In this document: positions 1 through 10,192 of the stretch, piece by piece
Layout: every line of letters begins with the position of its first letter
How positions within the stretch are numbered: position 1 is the stretch's first letter
From: Mucilaginibacter sp. L196
GTDB taxonomy: Bacteria > Bacteroidota > Bacteroidia > Sphingobacteriales > Sphingobacteriaceae
Assembly: GCF_009765905.1 (NCBI RefSeq)
Contig: NZ_LMUO01000009.1
Location: 692,242-756,241, forward strand
DNA: 64,000 nucleotides
Direction: 5' to 3'
Program-made: the position numbers and the translations under genes
The notes under the pieces: model-generated
Told to the model about the DNA's origin: nothing
The model's input: the letters and a program-made list of their open reading frames with translations, nothing else
Database searches by the model: none

Positions 1-2961
1 CAGCAAGTTTTAGCTACGCAGCCTCGCTCTAACGTGGCAACGGCATTACAGGGAACGGTATCCGGTTTGCAAGTGATCAGCCAGACAGGTCAGCCGGGGG
101 CGGCACCATTAATTACCCTGCGCGGGGGCGCTTCTATCAGTAGTCCACAGCAACCACTTATCATTGTGGATGGAGTGGTGAGGTCATATAATGATATAGC
201 TGAAGAAGATATTGCTTCTATCGATGTTTTGAAAGATGCTGCGGCAACAGCCATTTATGGTTCAAGAGCAAGCAATGGTGTTATACTTATTACCTTAAAA
301 AAGGGTAAGCAGGGATCATCTGATATAAATTATAAATATACTACAGGCTTTAATCAGAATAGGCAAGGTTACCAGTTTCTGGATGCGCAGCAATATATTT
401 ATTACGGCCGGTTAGGCAGTTTAAATTCAGGACGTTCGTTAGCGGCAATCAACTCTTCCGCTGGGTATGGGTTAAGCACAACCCCTACCGCGCTGGCACA
501 ATACGACATACAGGAATCAACCCCATCTAATCAATATCTATTAAAACAAGGATGGCAGCTAATGAATGATCCTGCTGATCCAGGTACGCAAATTATTTTC
601 AAGGATAATGAAAAAGAAATTCAGGATATGGTATTCAGAAATACCCAAACTGAAGACCATTACCTTAGCGCGTCTGGAGGAAATGATAAGGGTACTTATT
701 ACTCGAGCCTTGATTATTATCATGAGCCCGGAGTTGTTATCGGTTCTGACTACAAGCGGTATACAGGAAATTTCAACGGTTCGTATAAAGTAAAGCCTAA
801 TGTTGAAATAACCAGCGGTGTTACTTTCTCCGATTCACAAAATGCAGGCCCTGTAGCCAGCGATTTAAGTACATTTTACCGGACTTTATCGTTACAGCCA
901 ACGTTTAACCCATGGCTAAATGCGGCTAATACAGTTCCTGATCCCGGGAATTCAGCCTCAGACGGTAACCCATTATATTATCTGCAGCATGAAATAAACA
1001 GTAATGAGGTTGATAATATTGTAGCCAATGCAGCTGTTAACTGGACTATAATTCCTGGCTTATCTTTCAAAGTATCGGGCAGCGGTTATTATTACCAAAA
1101 CCTGATACAAAACTTTACTGAGGAAACGCAAACTTTAGCGCAGATGTTCACTACCCCACAGGGTGGAAACGTAACACGGCCTTCAACTACAATTTATAAC
1201 AGGACATTCACACAGACCTATGATGGTACTTTAAATTATACTAAATCATTTGGGAAAAATAATTTCAACTTATTAGCAGGAGGTGAGTATTATGATATAT
1301 CAACTTTTGGTGATGAGGTTTATGGAACAAATGCGCCTACTGATAATATACCAACTGCAAACGCATCTACGCTATTTGCAGCCGGTAATAATACCAGTGT
1401 CAAAACAGATTTCAGGATTATATCCAGTTTTGCAAGGTTCAATTATGATTATGATCAAAAATACTTGTTTACTGCGGTATTGAGGGAAGATGGTGTGTCA
1501 GCATTTGCTGCTCAAAATAGGATTGGTTATTTCCCGGGCATGTCTGCCGGATGGAACATAGCAAAAGAAGATTTCTTTCAAAACTCAGGCATCAGTAAAA
1601 TAATATCTACTATTAAGCCCCGTATTAGTTATGGCGCAAACGGTAATGTAGGGTCCTTACAAAACAACCCCTACCTTTATCAGGGCACCTATAACGCAAC
1701 AACTACATATCCTCAATATAATGGGAATGGCGCTATTACCGCCACACAACTTCCCGATCCTAACTTACAATGGGAAACCAGTACCACTAAGGACGTGGGG
1801 ATCGATTTGGGCTTTTTGCATGACCGCATAAGTTTAATTGTGGACTATTATGATAAGATTAACAGCAATCTACTTACAAACCTGACTTTGCCAACTGATG
1901 TAGGCTTTTCAAGTATTTTAACAAACGATGGCACCTACCAGAACAAAGGCATTGAATTTACATTAAAGGCTAATCTGATTAACAGCCCTAACGGATTCAG
2001 GCTTGATTTTGGCGCGACCGCATCTTATGATAAAAATAAAGTCCTGAAACTACCTAATAATGGCCAACCCAATAATGGGGTAGGTACCACACAGGTATTT
2101 GACCCTAAAACCGGCAAGTTGATAAATGTAGAAGGTATACAGCAGGGTCAGCCGCTAGGCCAGGTATATGGTTATAAAGAGCTTGGCATTTTCCAGAATG
2201 AGGCGCAAATAAAAGCTATAGCAGGAAACCGCAACGATGAAATTGGAGGCGTTACCGGGCCAAACCTTCCTGCCGGGCCGGGTGGGCATATTGTACCAGG
2301 CGATGTAAACTGGGAAGACGTGAATCATGATGGCATCATTGACTCACGCGATCAGGTTTACCTGGGCAACATATTCCCTGATTGGACAGGCGGATATAAT
2401 TTTAATGCTTCTTATAAAGGATTCTCGTTATATACCCGGTTCGATTTTTCATTAGGGAATGTAATTTATAATGATTTTGAAGCCAGGTCATTAGGCCAAT
2501 ACCAGGGAACGTTTAATATGATAAGTGAAATGACCAATTCCTGGTCACCAACCAACACCAATACAATGATTCCACGGGTAACTTATGCCGATCAGGTGGT
2601 AGGTTCAGGTGCTAATTACACAAGAGGCAATAATGGAAACGCGAATTTGGACGGTGAGAATTCAGAATTTTATCAAAGTGGCAATTATATGGCCTGCCGT
2701 GAGATCAGCCTGTCCTACAATTTTCCTAAGGCGCTGCTGGCAAAAAGCCATGTGTTTAAATCCGCACGAATATTTGTAAGTGGTGAAAATCTCTTTTATG
2801 TAAAAAGTTTCAGCGGTCCTGATCCTGAAGCACCTGTTACTGCCGGCGCAGCAGCTACCCCCGGCTCACCGGCTACTGGCGCCACTACTATTAATGGCAT
2901 TTATCAGGGTACCTACCCTACACCGCGTACTTATGTATTAGGCGTTTCAGTTTCTTTATAA
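1..2961 (+). CDS. SusC/RagA-family TonB-dependent outer membrane transporter, 5'-partial
   Basis: Reading frame 1 is open from the first base, so the true start and the signal peptide, carboxypeptidase-regulatory-like domain and start of the plug lie upstream of the window. The visible part begins in the plug: a QGTVSGLQV block, LRGGASIS, IIVDGVV and the typical SusC stretch DIASIDVLKDAAATAIYGSR. The rest is a beta-barrel rich in aromatic and Asn residues, ending in an aromatic-poor VSVSL strand. SusC proteins import oligosaccharides or peptides across the outer membrane with a SusD lid. The susD gene starts 17 nt downstream and a sialic acid operon follows, so the likely cargo is sialylated glycan or free sialic acid; that cargo is inference from context only. 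The GTG at 34 is an internal codon, not a start. Confidence 0.95.
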   Translation, partial: QQVLATQPRSNVATALQGTVSGLQVISQTGQPGAAPLITLRGGASISSPQQPLIIVDGVVRSYNDIAEEDIASIDVLKDAAATAIYGSRASNGVILITLKKGKQGSSDINYKYTTGFNQNRQGYQFLDAQQYIYYGRLGSLNSGRSLAAINSSAGYGLSTTPTALAQYDIQESTPSNQYLLKQGWQLMNDPADPGTQIIFKDNEKEIQDMVFRNTQTEDHYLSASGGNDKGTYYSSLDYYHEPGVVIGSDYKRYTGNFNGSYKVKPNVEITSGVTFSDSQNAGPVASDLSTFYRTLSLQPTFNPWLNAANTVPDPGNSASDGNPLYYLQHEINSNEVDNIVANAAVNWTIIPGLSFKVSGSGYYYQNLIQNFTEETQTLAQMFTTPQGGNVTRPSTTIYNRTFTQTYDGTLNYTKSFGKNNFNLLAGGEYYDISTFGDEVYGTNAPTDNIPTANASTLFAAGNNTSVKTDFRIISSFARFNYDYDQKYLFTAVLREDGVSAFAAQNRIGYFPGMSAGWNIAKEDFFQNSGISKIISTIKPRISYGANGNVGSLQNNPYLYQGTYNATTTYPQYNGNGAITATQLPDPNLQWETSTTKDVGIDLGFLHDRISLIVDYYDKINSNLLTNLTLPTDVGFSSILTNDGTYQNKGIEFTLKANLINSPNGFRLDFGATASYDKNKVLKLPNNGQPNNGVGTTQVFDPKTGKLINVEGIQQGQPLGQVYGYKELGIFQNEAQIKAIAGNRNDEIGGVTGPNLPAGPGGHIVPGDVNWEDVNHDGIIDSRDQVYLGNIFPDWTGGYNFNASYKGFSLYTRFDFSLGNVIYNDFEARSLGQYQGTFNMISEMTNSWSPTNTNTMIPRVTYADQVVGSGANYTRGNNGNANLDGENSEFYQSGNYMACREISLSYNFPKALLAKSHVFKSARIFVSGENLFYVKSFSGPDPEAPVTAGAAATPGSPATGATTINGIYQGTYPTPRTYVLGVSVSL

Positions 2962-2978
2962 CTATTAATCAATTAACA

Positions 2979-4538
2979 ATGAAAAAATATATAATCATAT
3001 TGTTATCGGGATTGGGTGTACTAACCCTGATACCTTCCTGTCGCAAGGATCTAAACCTGTCGCCAGTGAGCCAGATAAGTAATAGTACTTACTTTAAAAC
3101 AGCCACGCAGTTTGATGCTTATATTGCGGGTATTCACAGCGTCTTTCGTGCCCAGACTGAAAGTTTTCAGCGCTTAGGTGAAATGCGTGCAGATATATTT
3201 GGAACTGACCCCGGGTCGAGCACAGCATTTACTGGTGAAGCTACACAGGGATTGGAAAAAATGTGGGAGGAAACGCTAGATCTGAATACTGCAGGCGTAA
3301 ATAATTATGGTTTCCCTCCTAGTGTATCCACAGCGAATAACTTTTATTTTAACATTGGCCAAATCAATACTATGATAGCCAATTTAAATACTACAACCGT
3401 TGTTACACCAGCAAATAAAAGTTATTACCTAGGTATATGTTATGGCATGCGCGCTTTCTATTATTTCCAAATCTACCGCAGTTGGGGCGATGCTATTATA
3501 ACTACTACACCTATTGTGGTTAACATCAATAACCTGAATCAGACGCAGTCGCCTGCGGCAAGTGTAATGACGCTTATTAAATCAGATATAGATCAGTCGG
3601 TAGCCAGCTTTGGTACAAATTACGCGTTTATGAATTCAAAAGGATACTGGTCATTATCAGCTACGTTAATGCTTAAGGCCGAAGTTTATTTATGGACAAG
3701 CAGTCATAATTCCAGCACCGCTGATGCCACAACTGCGTTGACTGCGTTAAACACCATTCAGACTAATGTTCCTTCTTTAGCACTATTGCCATCTTATTCA
3801 AGCGTTTTTGCTACTACAAACAGGGGTAATAATGAGATCATATTCGCGATCCACAATACACTTAATGAATATGCAATGGCTTGGGTGCAAAGCTCCTTTG
3901 TGCCACAAAATAACCTGATAATTGCTTATTATGATTCAATACAAAACCGCCAGTTTAACGCAACTACCGATAACTGGGGTGGCTTGCTGCGGGCCCCTAT
4001 AAAAATATCCACTTTCAGGCAGTTTAATCCTCTTGACAGCAGGAGGCTGGCTACCATACAACCATGTTATACCAAAGTAAGCGGAGCATATAAAATGGCC
4101 GGCTGTTTTGTTGATAAATACGCGGGCGAACAAAATGCAGGGGTAAGATCGATCACAAATGACTTTCCAATATACCGTTATGCTGATTTGCTTTTATTGA
4201 AAGCGACTGCCGAAGTTTACCTGGGCGAAAGCCCGGCTACTGAGATTAATATGGTAAGGTCAAGGGCATATGGAGCAAATTATGATGCGGCCACAATGAG
4301 CTACCCTAACCAGGCTGTAGATGCCAACCCCAGAGAGGCAATTTTACAGGAGCGTTTCTTTGAATTTATTTTTGAAGGAAAAAGATGGTATGATTTAAGA
4401 AGCATGGGTGATAGCTATGTGTACGAACATACCGCATTGACGGTGGCAAATGCATACGCTTTATTATGGCCGATTGATAAGCAAACGTTGGTAAACGATC
4501 CATTGTTAAAGCAAACACCTGGTTATTCATCATTTTAA
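2979..4538 (+). CDS. SusD/RagB-family nutrient-binding lipoprotein
   Basis: This 519-residue protein starts with a short signal peptide and a lipobox ending at Cys (LIPSC near residue 21), so it is a surface or periplasmic lipoprotein that caps the upstream SusC. The SusD family hallmarks are visible near the C-terminus: RYADLLLLKA, a short helix-rich TPR-like segment, and the block LQERFFEFIFEGKRWYDL. Length is normal for the family. It follows susC after 17 nt and is separated from the lyase gene by a strong hairpin. In Tannerella and Bacteroides sialic acid loci a SusC/SusD pair does the same job, which supports sialoglycan capture here. Confidence 0.93.
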   Translation: MKKYIIILLSGLGVLTLIPSCRKDLNLSPVSQISNSTYFKTATQFDAYIAGIHSVFRAQTESFQRLGEMRADIFGTDPGSSTAFTGEATQGLEKMWEETLDLNTAGVNNYGFPPSVSTANNFYFNIGQINTMIANLNTTTVVTPANKSYYLGICYGMRAFYYFQIYRSWGDAIITTTPIVVNINNLNQTQSPAASVMTLIKSDIDQSVASFGTNYAFMNSKGYWSLSATLMLKAEVYLWTSSHNSSTADATTALTALNTIQTNVPSLALLPSYSSVFATTNRGNNEIIFAIHNTLNEYAMAWVQSSFVPQNNLIIAYYDSIQNRQFNATTDNWGGLLRAPIKISTFRQFNPLDSRRLATIQPCYTKVSGAYKMAGCFVDKYAGEQNAGVRSITNDFPIYRYADLLLLKATAEVYLGESPATEINMVRSRAYGANYDAATMSYPNQAVDANPREAILQERFFEFIFEGKRWYDLRSMGDSYVYEHTALTVANAYALLWPIDKQTLVNDPLLKQTPGYSSF

Positions 4539-4596
4539 TATAAAGAAACTCTGCTTTAGGGTAGGGGATTAGTTTGGTTTAATAGAGACTTTAGAA

Positions 4597-4622
4597 ATAC
4601 CGGGGAGTGGTGGCCCCGGTAT
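4597..4622 (+). promoter_or_regulatory. Intercistronic hairpin between susD and the lyase gene
   Basis: A perfect 9-bp inverted repeat (ATACCGGGG at 4597-4605, CCCCGGTAT at 4614-4622, 8-nt loop) lies in the 140-nt gap between susD and nanA. Further A/T pairs can extend it after a bulge. No U-tract follows (the next bases are CTAAAG), so it is more likely a transcript-stabilising or attenuating element that raises susCD mRNA over the enzyme genes than a full terminator. Function is inferred. Confidence 0.5.
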
Positions 4623-4678
4623 CTAAAGAAAATTTAACCACGTGCCCGGCTATTAAAGCATTAATAAAACAACTAGTT

Positions 4679-5608
4679 ATGAAATTTGAACATTTACAAG
4701 GATTAATAGCTGCTCCTTTTACGCCGATGGATAAAAACGGGCAACTGAATACTGCTATTATACCTGATTATTATCGGTTTTTAAAACATAATGGCGTAAC
4801 CGGCGCTTTCATTTGTGGATCTACCGGAGAAGGTGTTTCCCTAACTACCAACGAAAAAATGCAAGTTGCTGAGGCCTGGGCTTCGGCTACGGTAAATGAC
4901 ACTAACTTTAAGGTAATGACCTTATTAGGCGGCAATAGTATTAGTGATTGTAAAGAATTGGCCAAACATGCCCAATTCTTGAATTTGTATGGTGTATCGT
5001 TTACATCACCCTCTTATTTTAAACCGGCTACTGTTGATGTTTTAGCCAAAATGTGCCTGGAAATTGCAGAAACAGTTCCGGATATGCCTTTTTATTATTA
5101 TCATATACCTGTATTAACTGGGGCTAACTTTGCGATGTTGAGCATGCTTGAAGCGCTGGACGGTAAACTGAATAACTTTGCAGGAATTAAATATACCCAC
5201 GAGGATTTTATGGACTTTCAGAGCTGCATGAGCTTTAAGAATGGCAAATATGATATGCTTTGGGGAAGAGATGAAAATATGCTATCGGCCCTGGTATTAG
5301 GTGCAAAAGGCGCTGTTGGTAGTACCTTTAATTATGCTCCATCTCTTTATCTGGAAATGATCACGGCATTTAATCAAAATGATTTAACAAAGGCCCGGGC
5401 ACTTCAGCAAAAATCTATCGATATGATAAGGCTGCTTGGAAAATACGGCGGCATCTCTGTTGGCAAGGCTTATATGAAACTTGTTGAAGTAGATTGCGGA
5501 GAGTTTAGACTACCGGTAAAGAATATGGATAGTGAACAATTTAAGCACTTTACAGCCGATGTTCAAGCACTGGGATTTAACGGGTTTAAATCGAGCATGA
5601 AACAATAA
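4679..5608 (+). CDS. nanA: N-acetylneuraminate lyase (DHDPS/NAL family)
   Basis: The enzyme cleaves N-acetylneuraminate to ManNAc and pyruvate in the cytoplasm through a lysine Schiff base. I start it at the ATG at 4679 (309 residues) because the family begins with the block FEHLQGLIAAPFTP; the longer open frame from 4607 adds a non-homologous 24-residue leader. Family motifs are GSTGEG (47-52), YYYHIP with the catalytic Tyr about residue 141, and the Schiff-base Lys171 in GIKYTHED. The residues around Lys171 follow the sialic acid lyase pattern rather than dihydrodipicolinate synthase. It is the first enzyme gene after susCD and sits with sialidase, O-acetylesterase, mutarotase and ManNAc epimerase genes, which makes the specificity secure. 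Confidence 0.92.
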   Translation: MKFEHLQGLIAAPFTPMDKNGQLNTAIIPDYYRFLKHNGVTGAFICGSTGEGVSLTTNEKMQVAEAWASATVNDTNFKVMTLLGGNSISDCKELAKHAQFLNLYGVSFTSPSYFKPATVDVLAKMCLEIAETVPDMPFYYYHIPVLTGANFAMLSMLEALDGKLNNFAGIKYTHEDFMDFQSCMSFKNGKYDMLWGRDENMLSALVLGAKGAVGSTFNYAPSLYLEMITAFNQNDLTKARALQQKSIDMIRLLGKYGGISVGKAYMKLVEVDCGEFRLPVKNMDSEQFKHFTADVQALGFNGFKSSMKQ

Positions 5609-5618
5609 AACAATAGAA

Positions 5619-6806
5619 GTGAAAATCATTATTGCACTTTTCTTTACTATATACATAATGCTATTCTCCTTAAAAGACATCGCCCAGAATAATACAAAAC
5701 ATATAACATGGTCGCAACCTACACAATTGCCAACCATTAATAGTAATAAGCAATTAGGCCTGGCCGGTGTTTTTACAGGGGTTAGTAATGATGTGTTATT
5801 GGTTGCAGGAGGTTCAAATTTTGCAGATGGGGCAAAGCCATGGCAGGGCGGAAAAAAAATACATTACGACGATATATACGTCCTGGAAAAACATGGAGAA
5901 AATGGATTTACATGGCTAAGTCCTAAAACAAAACATTTAGCAAGGAAAGTCGCATATGGCGCAAGTACTTCAATAGCGGCAGGGGTAGTATGCGCGGGTG
6001 GTGAAACAGAAACTTCCGATTGCAGCTCGGAAGTGTTCTTGATGAAGTGGGACAAAAAACAACAGGATGTTAGTTTTCAAAACCTACCCTCGTTGCCTGT
6101 TCCGCTGGCAAATGCCTGTATGATAAGTATAGGAAATGTGATTTATTTATTTGGAGGAGAAAGCAGGGGCATACCAAGCAATAAATGCTTCAAATTAAAC
6201 CTGGGTGCGGCAATAAAGCAATGGGAAACCTTGCCGCCAATGCCGATAGCGATGTCGCATTCTGTTGTCGTTACGCAGTCAAATGGTAAGTATCCCTGCA
6301 TTTATATAATTGGAGGCCGTAGCAGTACACCAGCAGGTATAAGTACATTGCATAATAATACCTTTTGTTATGATCCGCAGGAAAATAAATGGATCAGGCT
6401 AGCCCCGGTTGGCGATGGTAATACGACAACTACCATGTCGGCAGGCACCGCTGTTGCAGAAGGTGATCATGATATTATTCTTATCGGCGGAGATAAAGGC
6501 AAAATTTTTCACCAGATAGAGGTATTTAATAACTGGATCAGCCATGCCCGTAATGATGTTGAAAAAAAACAATTACAAAATGAAAAATTACAGCTGTTAA
6601 ATCATCACCCCGGATTTAGCAAGGATGTGTATATTTATAATACACTAAAAAACACCTGGGAACTAATGGGTAGCTTACCCTTTTACGGCCAGGTTACAAC
6701 AACAGCCGTAAAATGGGATAACGAAATTTTTATTCCATGTGGTGAAATAAAGCCGGGCACTCGTACCGCGGCCATAACAATGGGTGAGTTTTATAACGCA
6801 AAATGA
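5619..6806 (+). CDS. Cyclically permuted mutarotase, NanM-type sialic acid mutarotase
   Basis: A 395-residue Kelch-repeat beta-propeller with a signal peptide, consistent with a periplasmic protein that interconverts alpha- and beta-N-acetylneuraminate after sialidase release. The repeats are visible as LLVAGGSNF, IYLFGGES, IYIIGGR and IILIGGD. The N-terminal blade order (GGSNFADG, then PWQGGKKIHYDDIYVLE) matches the cyclically permuted subgroup common in Bacteroidota. The start is a GTG at 5619; it gives a proper hydrophobic leader (KIIIALFFTIYIMLFS), while the next ATG at 5658 would cut it in half. It follows nanA after 10 nt and its stop overlaps the transporter start by 4 nt. Confidence 0.88.
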   Translation: MKIIIALFFTIYIMLFSLKDIAQNNTKHITWSQPTQLPTINSNKQLGLAGVFTGVSNDVLLVAGGSNFADGAKPWQGGKKIHYDDIYVLEKHGENGFTWLSPKTKHLARKVAYGASTSIAAGVVCAGGETETSDCSSEVFLMKWDKKQQDVSFQNLPSLPVPLANACMISIGNVIYLFGGESRGIPSNKCFKLNLGAAIKQWETLPPMPIAMSHSVVVTQSNGKYPCIYIIGGRSSTPAGISTLHNNTFCYDPQENKWIRLAPVGDGNTTTTMSAGTAVAEGDHDIILIGGDKGKIFHQIEVFNNWISHARNDVEKKQLQNEKLQLLNHHPGFSKDVYIYNTLKNTWELMGSLPFYGQVTTTAVKWDNEIFIPCGEIKPGTRTAAITMGEFYNAK

Positions 6807-8038
6807 TCAACGAGAAAAATTATCCCTGGGTTTTAGTTGGGTTACTTTGGGTAGTGGCCCTGTTGAATTACATGGACCGACAAATGCTGGCCGTTATGAA
6901 ACCGACCATGCAGCTAAATATAGCTGAATTGAACTCGGCAACTAATTTCGGTTACCTGATGGCTATTTTCCTATGGGTATATGGTTGTATGAGCCCGGTT
7001 TCTGGTTTTATAGCCGATAAGTTCAATCGTAAATGGCTGATAATTTTAAGCTTATTTGTTTGGTCGGGAGTTACCTTCAGTATGGGTTATGCTACCACCT
7101 ATAATCAGGTTTATTGGCTTAGAGCTATAATGGGGGTGAGTGAAGCCCTGTATATTCCTGCCGGGTTATCATTAATCGCGGATTTTCACTCGTCCAAGAC
7201 CCGTTCCCTCGCTATAGGCATCCATATGACCGGGTTTTACGCCGGGCAAGCATTAGGCGGCTTTGGTGCTACCGCGGCCGCGGCATATTCCTGGCAAACT
7301 ACTTTTCACTATTTTGGGCTAACAGGTATGATCTATTCCCTGGTATTGATCTTGTTCTTAAGAGGGAAAAAAACTCAGGCAGAAAAAATATTGGAGGATC
7401 TTCCCATCTCCTCCGACAAATTACCAACGGTTAAAGGTTTGGCAATTTTGTTTGCCAATATCTCCTTTTGGGTCATTGTTTTTTACTTCGCGGTTGCAAG
7501 TGTTCCCGGTTGGGCCTGTAAAAACTGGTTACCTACGCTCTTCGCGCAAAACTTAAATATACCTATGGCCAAGGCAGGCCCGGTTTCAACAATAGCCATT
7601 GCCGCGTCTTCATTTATTGGGGTGATATTTGGCGGAATTTTGTCAGATAGATGGGTTCAAAAAAATGCGAAAGGCCGTATTTATACCAGCGTAATCGGTT
7701 TGGGGTTGACCATACCAGCCTTATTATTGATGGGCTTTGGACATACTTTCTATGCCGTTGCCGGTGCAGCAGTTTGTTTTGGATTGGGCTACGGCATATT
7801 CGACGCGAACAATATGCCCATCCTGTGCCAGTTTGTAGCATCCCGTTACCGGGGCACTGCGTATGGAATTATGAATATGACAGGGGTGTTTGCCGGTGCG
7901 ATAATTACCGGTCTGCTGGGTAAATCATCAGATGCCGGAAACCTCGGTAAAGATTTCGCGATGCTGGCTGGCATTGTATTGCTGGCCTTAGCAGCTCAAC
8001 TATACTTTTTGCGTCCCGGAGAAAAAGATGCTGTATAA
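6803..8038 (+). CDS. MFS transporter, probable sialic acid importer (NanT-like role)
   Basis: A 411-residue, 12-segment major facilitator of the anion:cation symporter type. The signature NYMDRQMLAVMKP lies in the first membrane segment and a loop with an Asp and basic residues (DKFNRK) follows segment 2. The ATGA overlap with the mutarotase gene shows translational coupling. In Bacteroides fragilis and Tannerella the nan loci carry an MFS permease for free Neu5Ac in the inner membrane, so the same role is inferred here; sequence alone does not fix the substrate. Confidence 0.85.
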   Translation: MINEKNYPWVLVGLLWVVALLNYMDRQMLAVMKPTMQLNIAELNSATNFGYLMAIFLWVYGCMSPVSGFIADKFNRKWLIILSLFVWSGVTFSMGYATTYNQVYWLRAIMGVSEALYIPAGLSLIADFHSSKTRSLAIGIHMTGFYAGQALGGFGATAAAAYSWQTTFHYFGLTGMIYSLVLILFLRGKKTQAEKILEDLPISSDKLPTVKGLAILFANISFWVIVFYFAVASVPGWACKNWLPTLFAQNLNIPMAKAGPVSTIAIAASSFIGVIFGGILSDRWVQKNAKGRIYTSVIGLGLTIPALLLMGFGHTFYAVAGAAVCFGLGYGIFDANNMPILCQFVASRYRGTAYGIMNMTGVFAGAIITGLLGKSSDAGNLGKDFAMLAGIVLLALAAQLYFLRPGEKDAV

Positions 8039-8085
8039 TCCGTTGCTTAGCGGGCGCTTTTATTAAATAATAAATAATATAAATC

Positions 8086-10191
8086 ATGAGATTGAACAAT
8101 AAACAAAAGATAACACCGATAATACTAACCACACTTTTGTTTATGAGTTTGTCCCTTTTTGCTCAAAAAAAGGCGATTAAAGTTGCTTGTGTTGGCAACT
8201 CGGTTACTTATGGCTATGGCCTTCAGCACAGGGAACAAGAATGTTATCCGGTACAGCTGCAGGCATTATTAGGTAGCAATTATGATGTAAGAAATTTTGG
8301 TCACAGTGGTGCTACACTATTGAAAAAAGGCCATAACCCCTATTATAAAACACCCGAATTTGAGGCAGCTACCTCCTTTGCTCCCGACATTGCCATTATA
8401 CATCTCGGCTTAAATGATACAGACCCCAGAGATTGGCCGGATTATCATGATGATTTTGAAGCAGATTATGCCTGGCTAATTGCTCAATTCAGGAAAGCAA
8501 ACCCTGCCGTTAAAATATACATATGCAGGCTAACGCCTATATTCAGTGGTCATCCCCGTTTTAAATCAGGAACCAGGGATTGGTACTGGAAAATACAAAA
8601 CCTTATTCCCGAGATTGCACGTGTAAACCATGTTGGGCTGATCGATTTACATTCACCACTATATGCACGCCCGAACCTGTTTGCAGATAATATTCACCCG
8701 GATAAGGAAGGAGCATCAATACTAGCATCTACTATTTCTGATGCCATCATCGGCTATCATGGCAGTCTGGAAATCCCGGCTACATTTAGTGATAACATGG
8801 TGTTGCAAAGAAATACGCAAATACCACTCACCGGAAGGGCCAACGCCGGAGACTTACTCCAGGTATACTTTCAACAACATAAATGGACGGCTACAGCTGA
8901 TATGGATGGCTACTGGAAGGTTATGCTGCCCGCTATGCATGCCGGAGGGCCGTTTAACCTGACTATAAAAGATCACGATTCCGTTATTACCCTCAAAAAT
9001 ATATTGATCGGCGATGTGTGGATATGTTCAGGCCAGTCTAATATGGCATTTCCACTTAATCAGGAGGCTGATGGGCAATCCGAAATTCAAAAAGCCGCTG
9101 ATAGCAAAATGATCAGGCTATGCAATATGGAGGTGCTTAGACAGCCGGATGCGGTTGTTTGGGACAGCACTGCCTTAACTAAGATTAATAAACTGGCATA
9201 CTTTTCCGGATCATGGAAAACAGCCAGCGCGCTTTCTGCAAAAGATTTTTCTGCGATTGGCTATTATTTCGCGAAAAAAATAAATTCATCGGAGCATGTT
9301 CCAATAGGAATTATCGAAATAGCCGTAGGCGGCTCACCTATTGATTCGTGGATCGATCGTTATACGATGGAGCATGATCCCATTTTGGTTGATATGCTGA
9401 GTAACTGGAGAAAATCAGACTTTTTGATGAAATGGTGCCGGGATCGTGCCGACGTTAATTTAAAAAATGCGACTGCTTTCGGCCAGCGCCATCCTTATGA
9501 CCCCTGTTATAATTATGAAGCAGGTATAGCCAACCTGGTTAATTTTCCGGTTAGCGGCGTTATCTGGTATCAGGGCGAAAGCGATGCTGACCAACCGGAT
9601 CTGTACCGCCTTTTGTTTAAAACAATGGTTGGCAGCTGGCGGCAAAAATGGGGTTATCAGCTTCCTTTTTACTTTGTTCAGTTATCCGGTATAAATCGTC
9701 CGTCCTGGCCTGCATTTAGGGATATGGAAAACAAAATGCAGCAGCAAATCCCGGGGGTACATATGGCTGTAAGTATGGATATGGGCGACTCGTTAAATGT
9801 GCATTACAAGCGAAAAGCGGTAGTTGCTGACCGGCTGGCCTTGCTGGTCCGGCGCTATACTTATCATGAGCCAGTAATAGCCGATGGACCGGCAGTAGTT
9901 TCAATGGTTCAAAAGAACAACGCTGTCATGATCACTTTTAACAATAAACTGGCCACCAATGACGGTAAATCATTAATCGGCTTTGAATTGGTAAATGAAA
10001 AGGGCGAGCGTTTGCCTGTGAGCGCAGCCATAAAAAATAACCAGGTATGGCTAAGAATCCCCTCGGGCGAAAAGATAAAAACGGTGTTTTATGGCATGCA
10101 GCCTTATACACATGCTAACCTGGTAAATAATTCAGGTTTGCCGGCATCTACATTTATCCTTCCCCTTCACGATAATAAAAAATTTGAATAA
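8086..10191 (+). CDS. Sialate O-acetylesterase with two esterase domains (NanS-like)
   Basis: A secreted 701-residue protein (signal peptide to about residue 26) that should remove O-acetyl groups from sialic acids so that sialidase and lyase can act. The N-terminal half is an SGNH/GDSL hydrolase: GNSVTYGYG with Ser39, GHSGA, HLGLNDTD and DNIHPDKEG near 205. The C-terminal half, from about residue 220, is a SIAE/SASA-type domain: CSGQSNM with Ser318, WYQGESDA, and His573 in the block NVHYKRK. Both halves keep their nucleophile and acid/base motifs. A two-domain layout of this kind has been described for Tannerella forsythia NanS. The stop is 1 nt before the epimerase start. Confidence 0.88.
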   Translation: MRLNNKQKITPIILTTLLFMSLSLFAQKKAIKVACVGNSVTYGYGLQHREQECYPVQLQALLGSNYDVRNFGHSGATLLKKGHNPYYKTPEFEAATSFAPDIAIIHLGLNDTDPRDWPDYHDDFEADYAWLIAQFRKANPAVKIYICRLTPIFSGHPRFKSGTRDWYWKIQNLIPEIARVNHVGLIDLHSPLYARPNLFADNIHPDKEGASILASTISDAIIGYHGSLEIPATFSDNMVLQRNTQIPLTGRANAGDLLQVYFQQHKWTATADMDGYWKVMLPAMHAGGPFNLTIKDHDSVITLKNILIGDVWICSGQSNMAFPLNQEADGQSEIQKAADSKMIRLCNMEVLRQPDAVVWDSTALTKINKLAYFSGSWKTASALSAKDFSAIGYYFAKKINSSEHVPIGIIEIAVGGSPIDSWIDRYTMEHDPILVDMLSNWRKSDFLMKWCRDRADVNLKNATAFGQRHPYDPCYNYEAGIANLVNFPVSGVIWYQGESDADQPDLYRLLFKTMVGSWRQKWGYQLPFYFVQLSGINRPSWPAFRDMENKMQQQIPGVHMAVSMDMGDSLNVHYKRKAVVADRLALLVRRYTYHEPVIADGPAVVSMVQKNNAVMITFNNKLATNDGKSLIGFELVNEKGERLPVSAAIKNNQVWLRIPSGEKIKTVFYGMQPYTHANLVNNSGLPASTFILPLHDNKKFE

Positions 10192-10192
10192 G

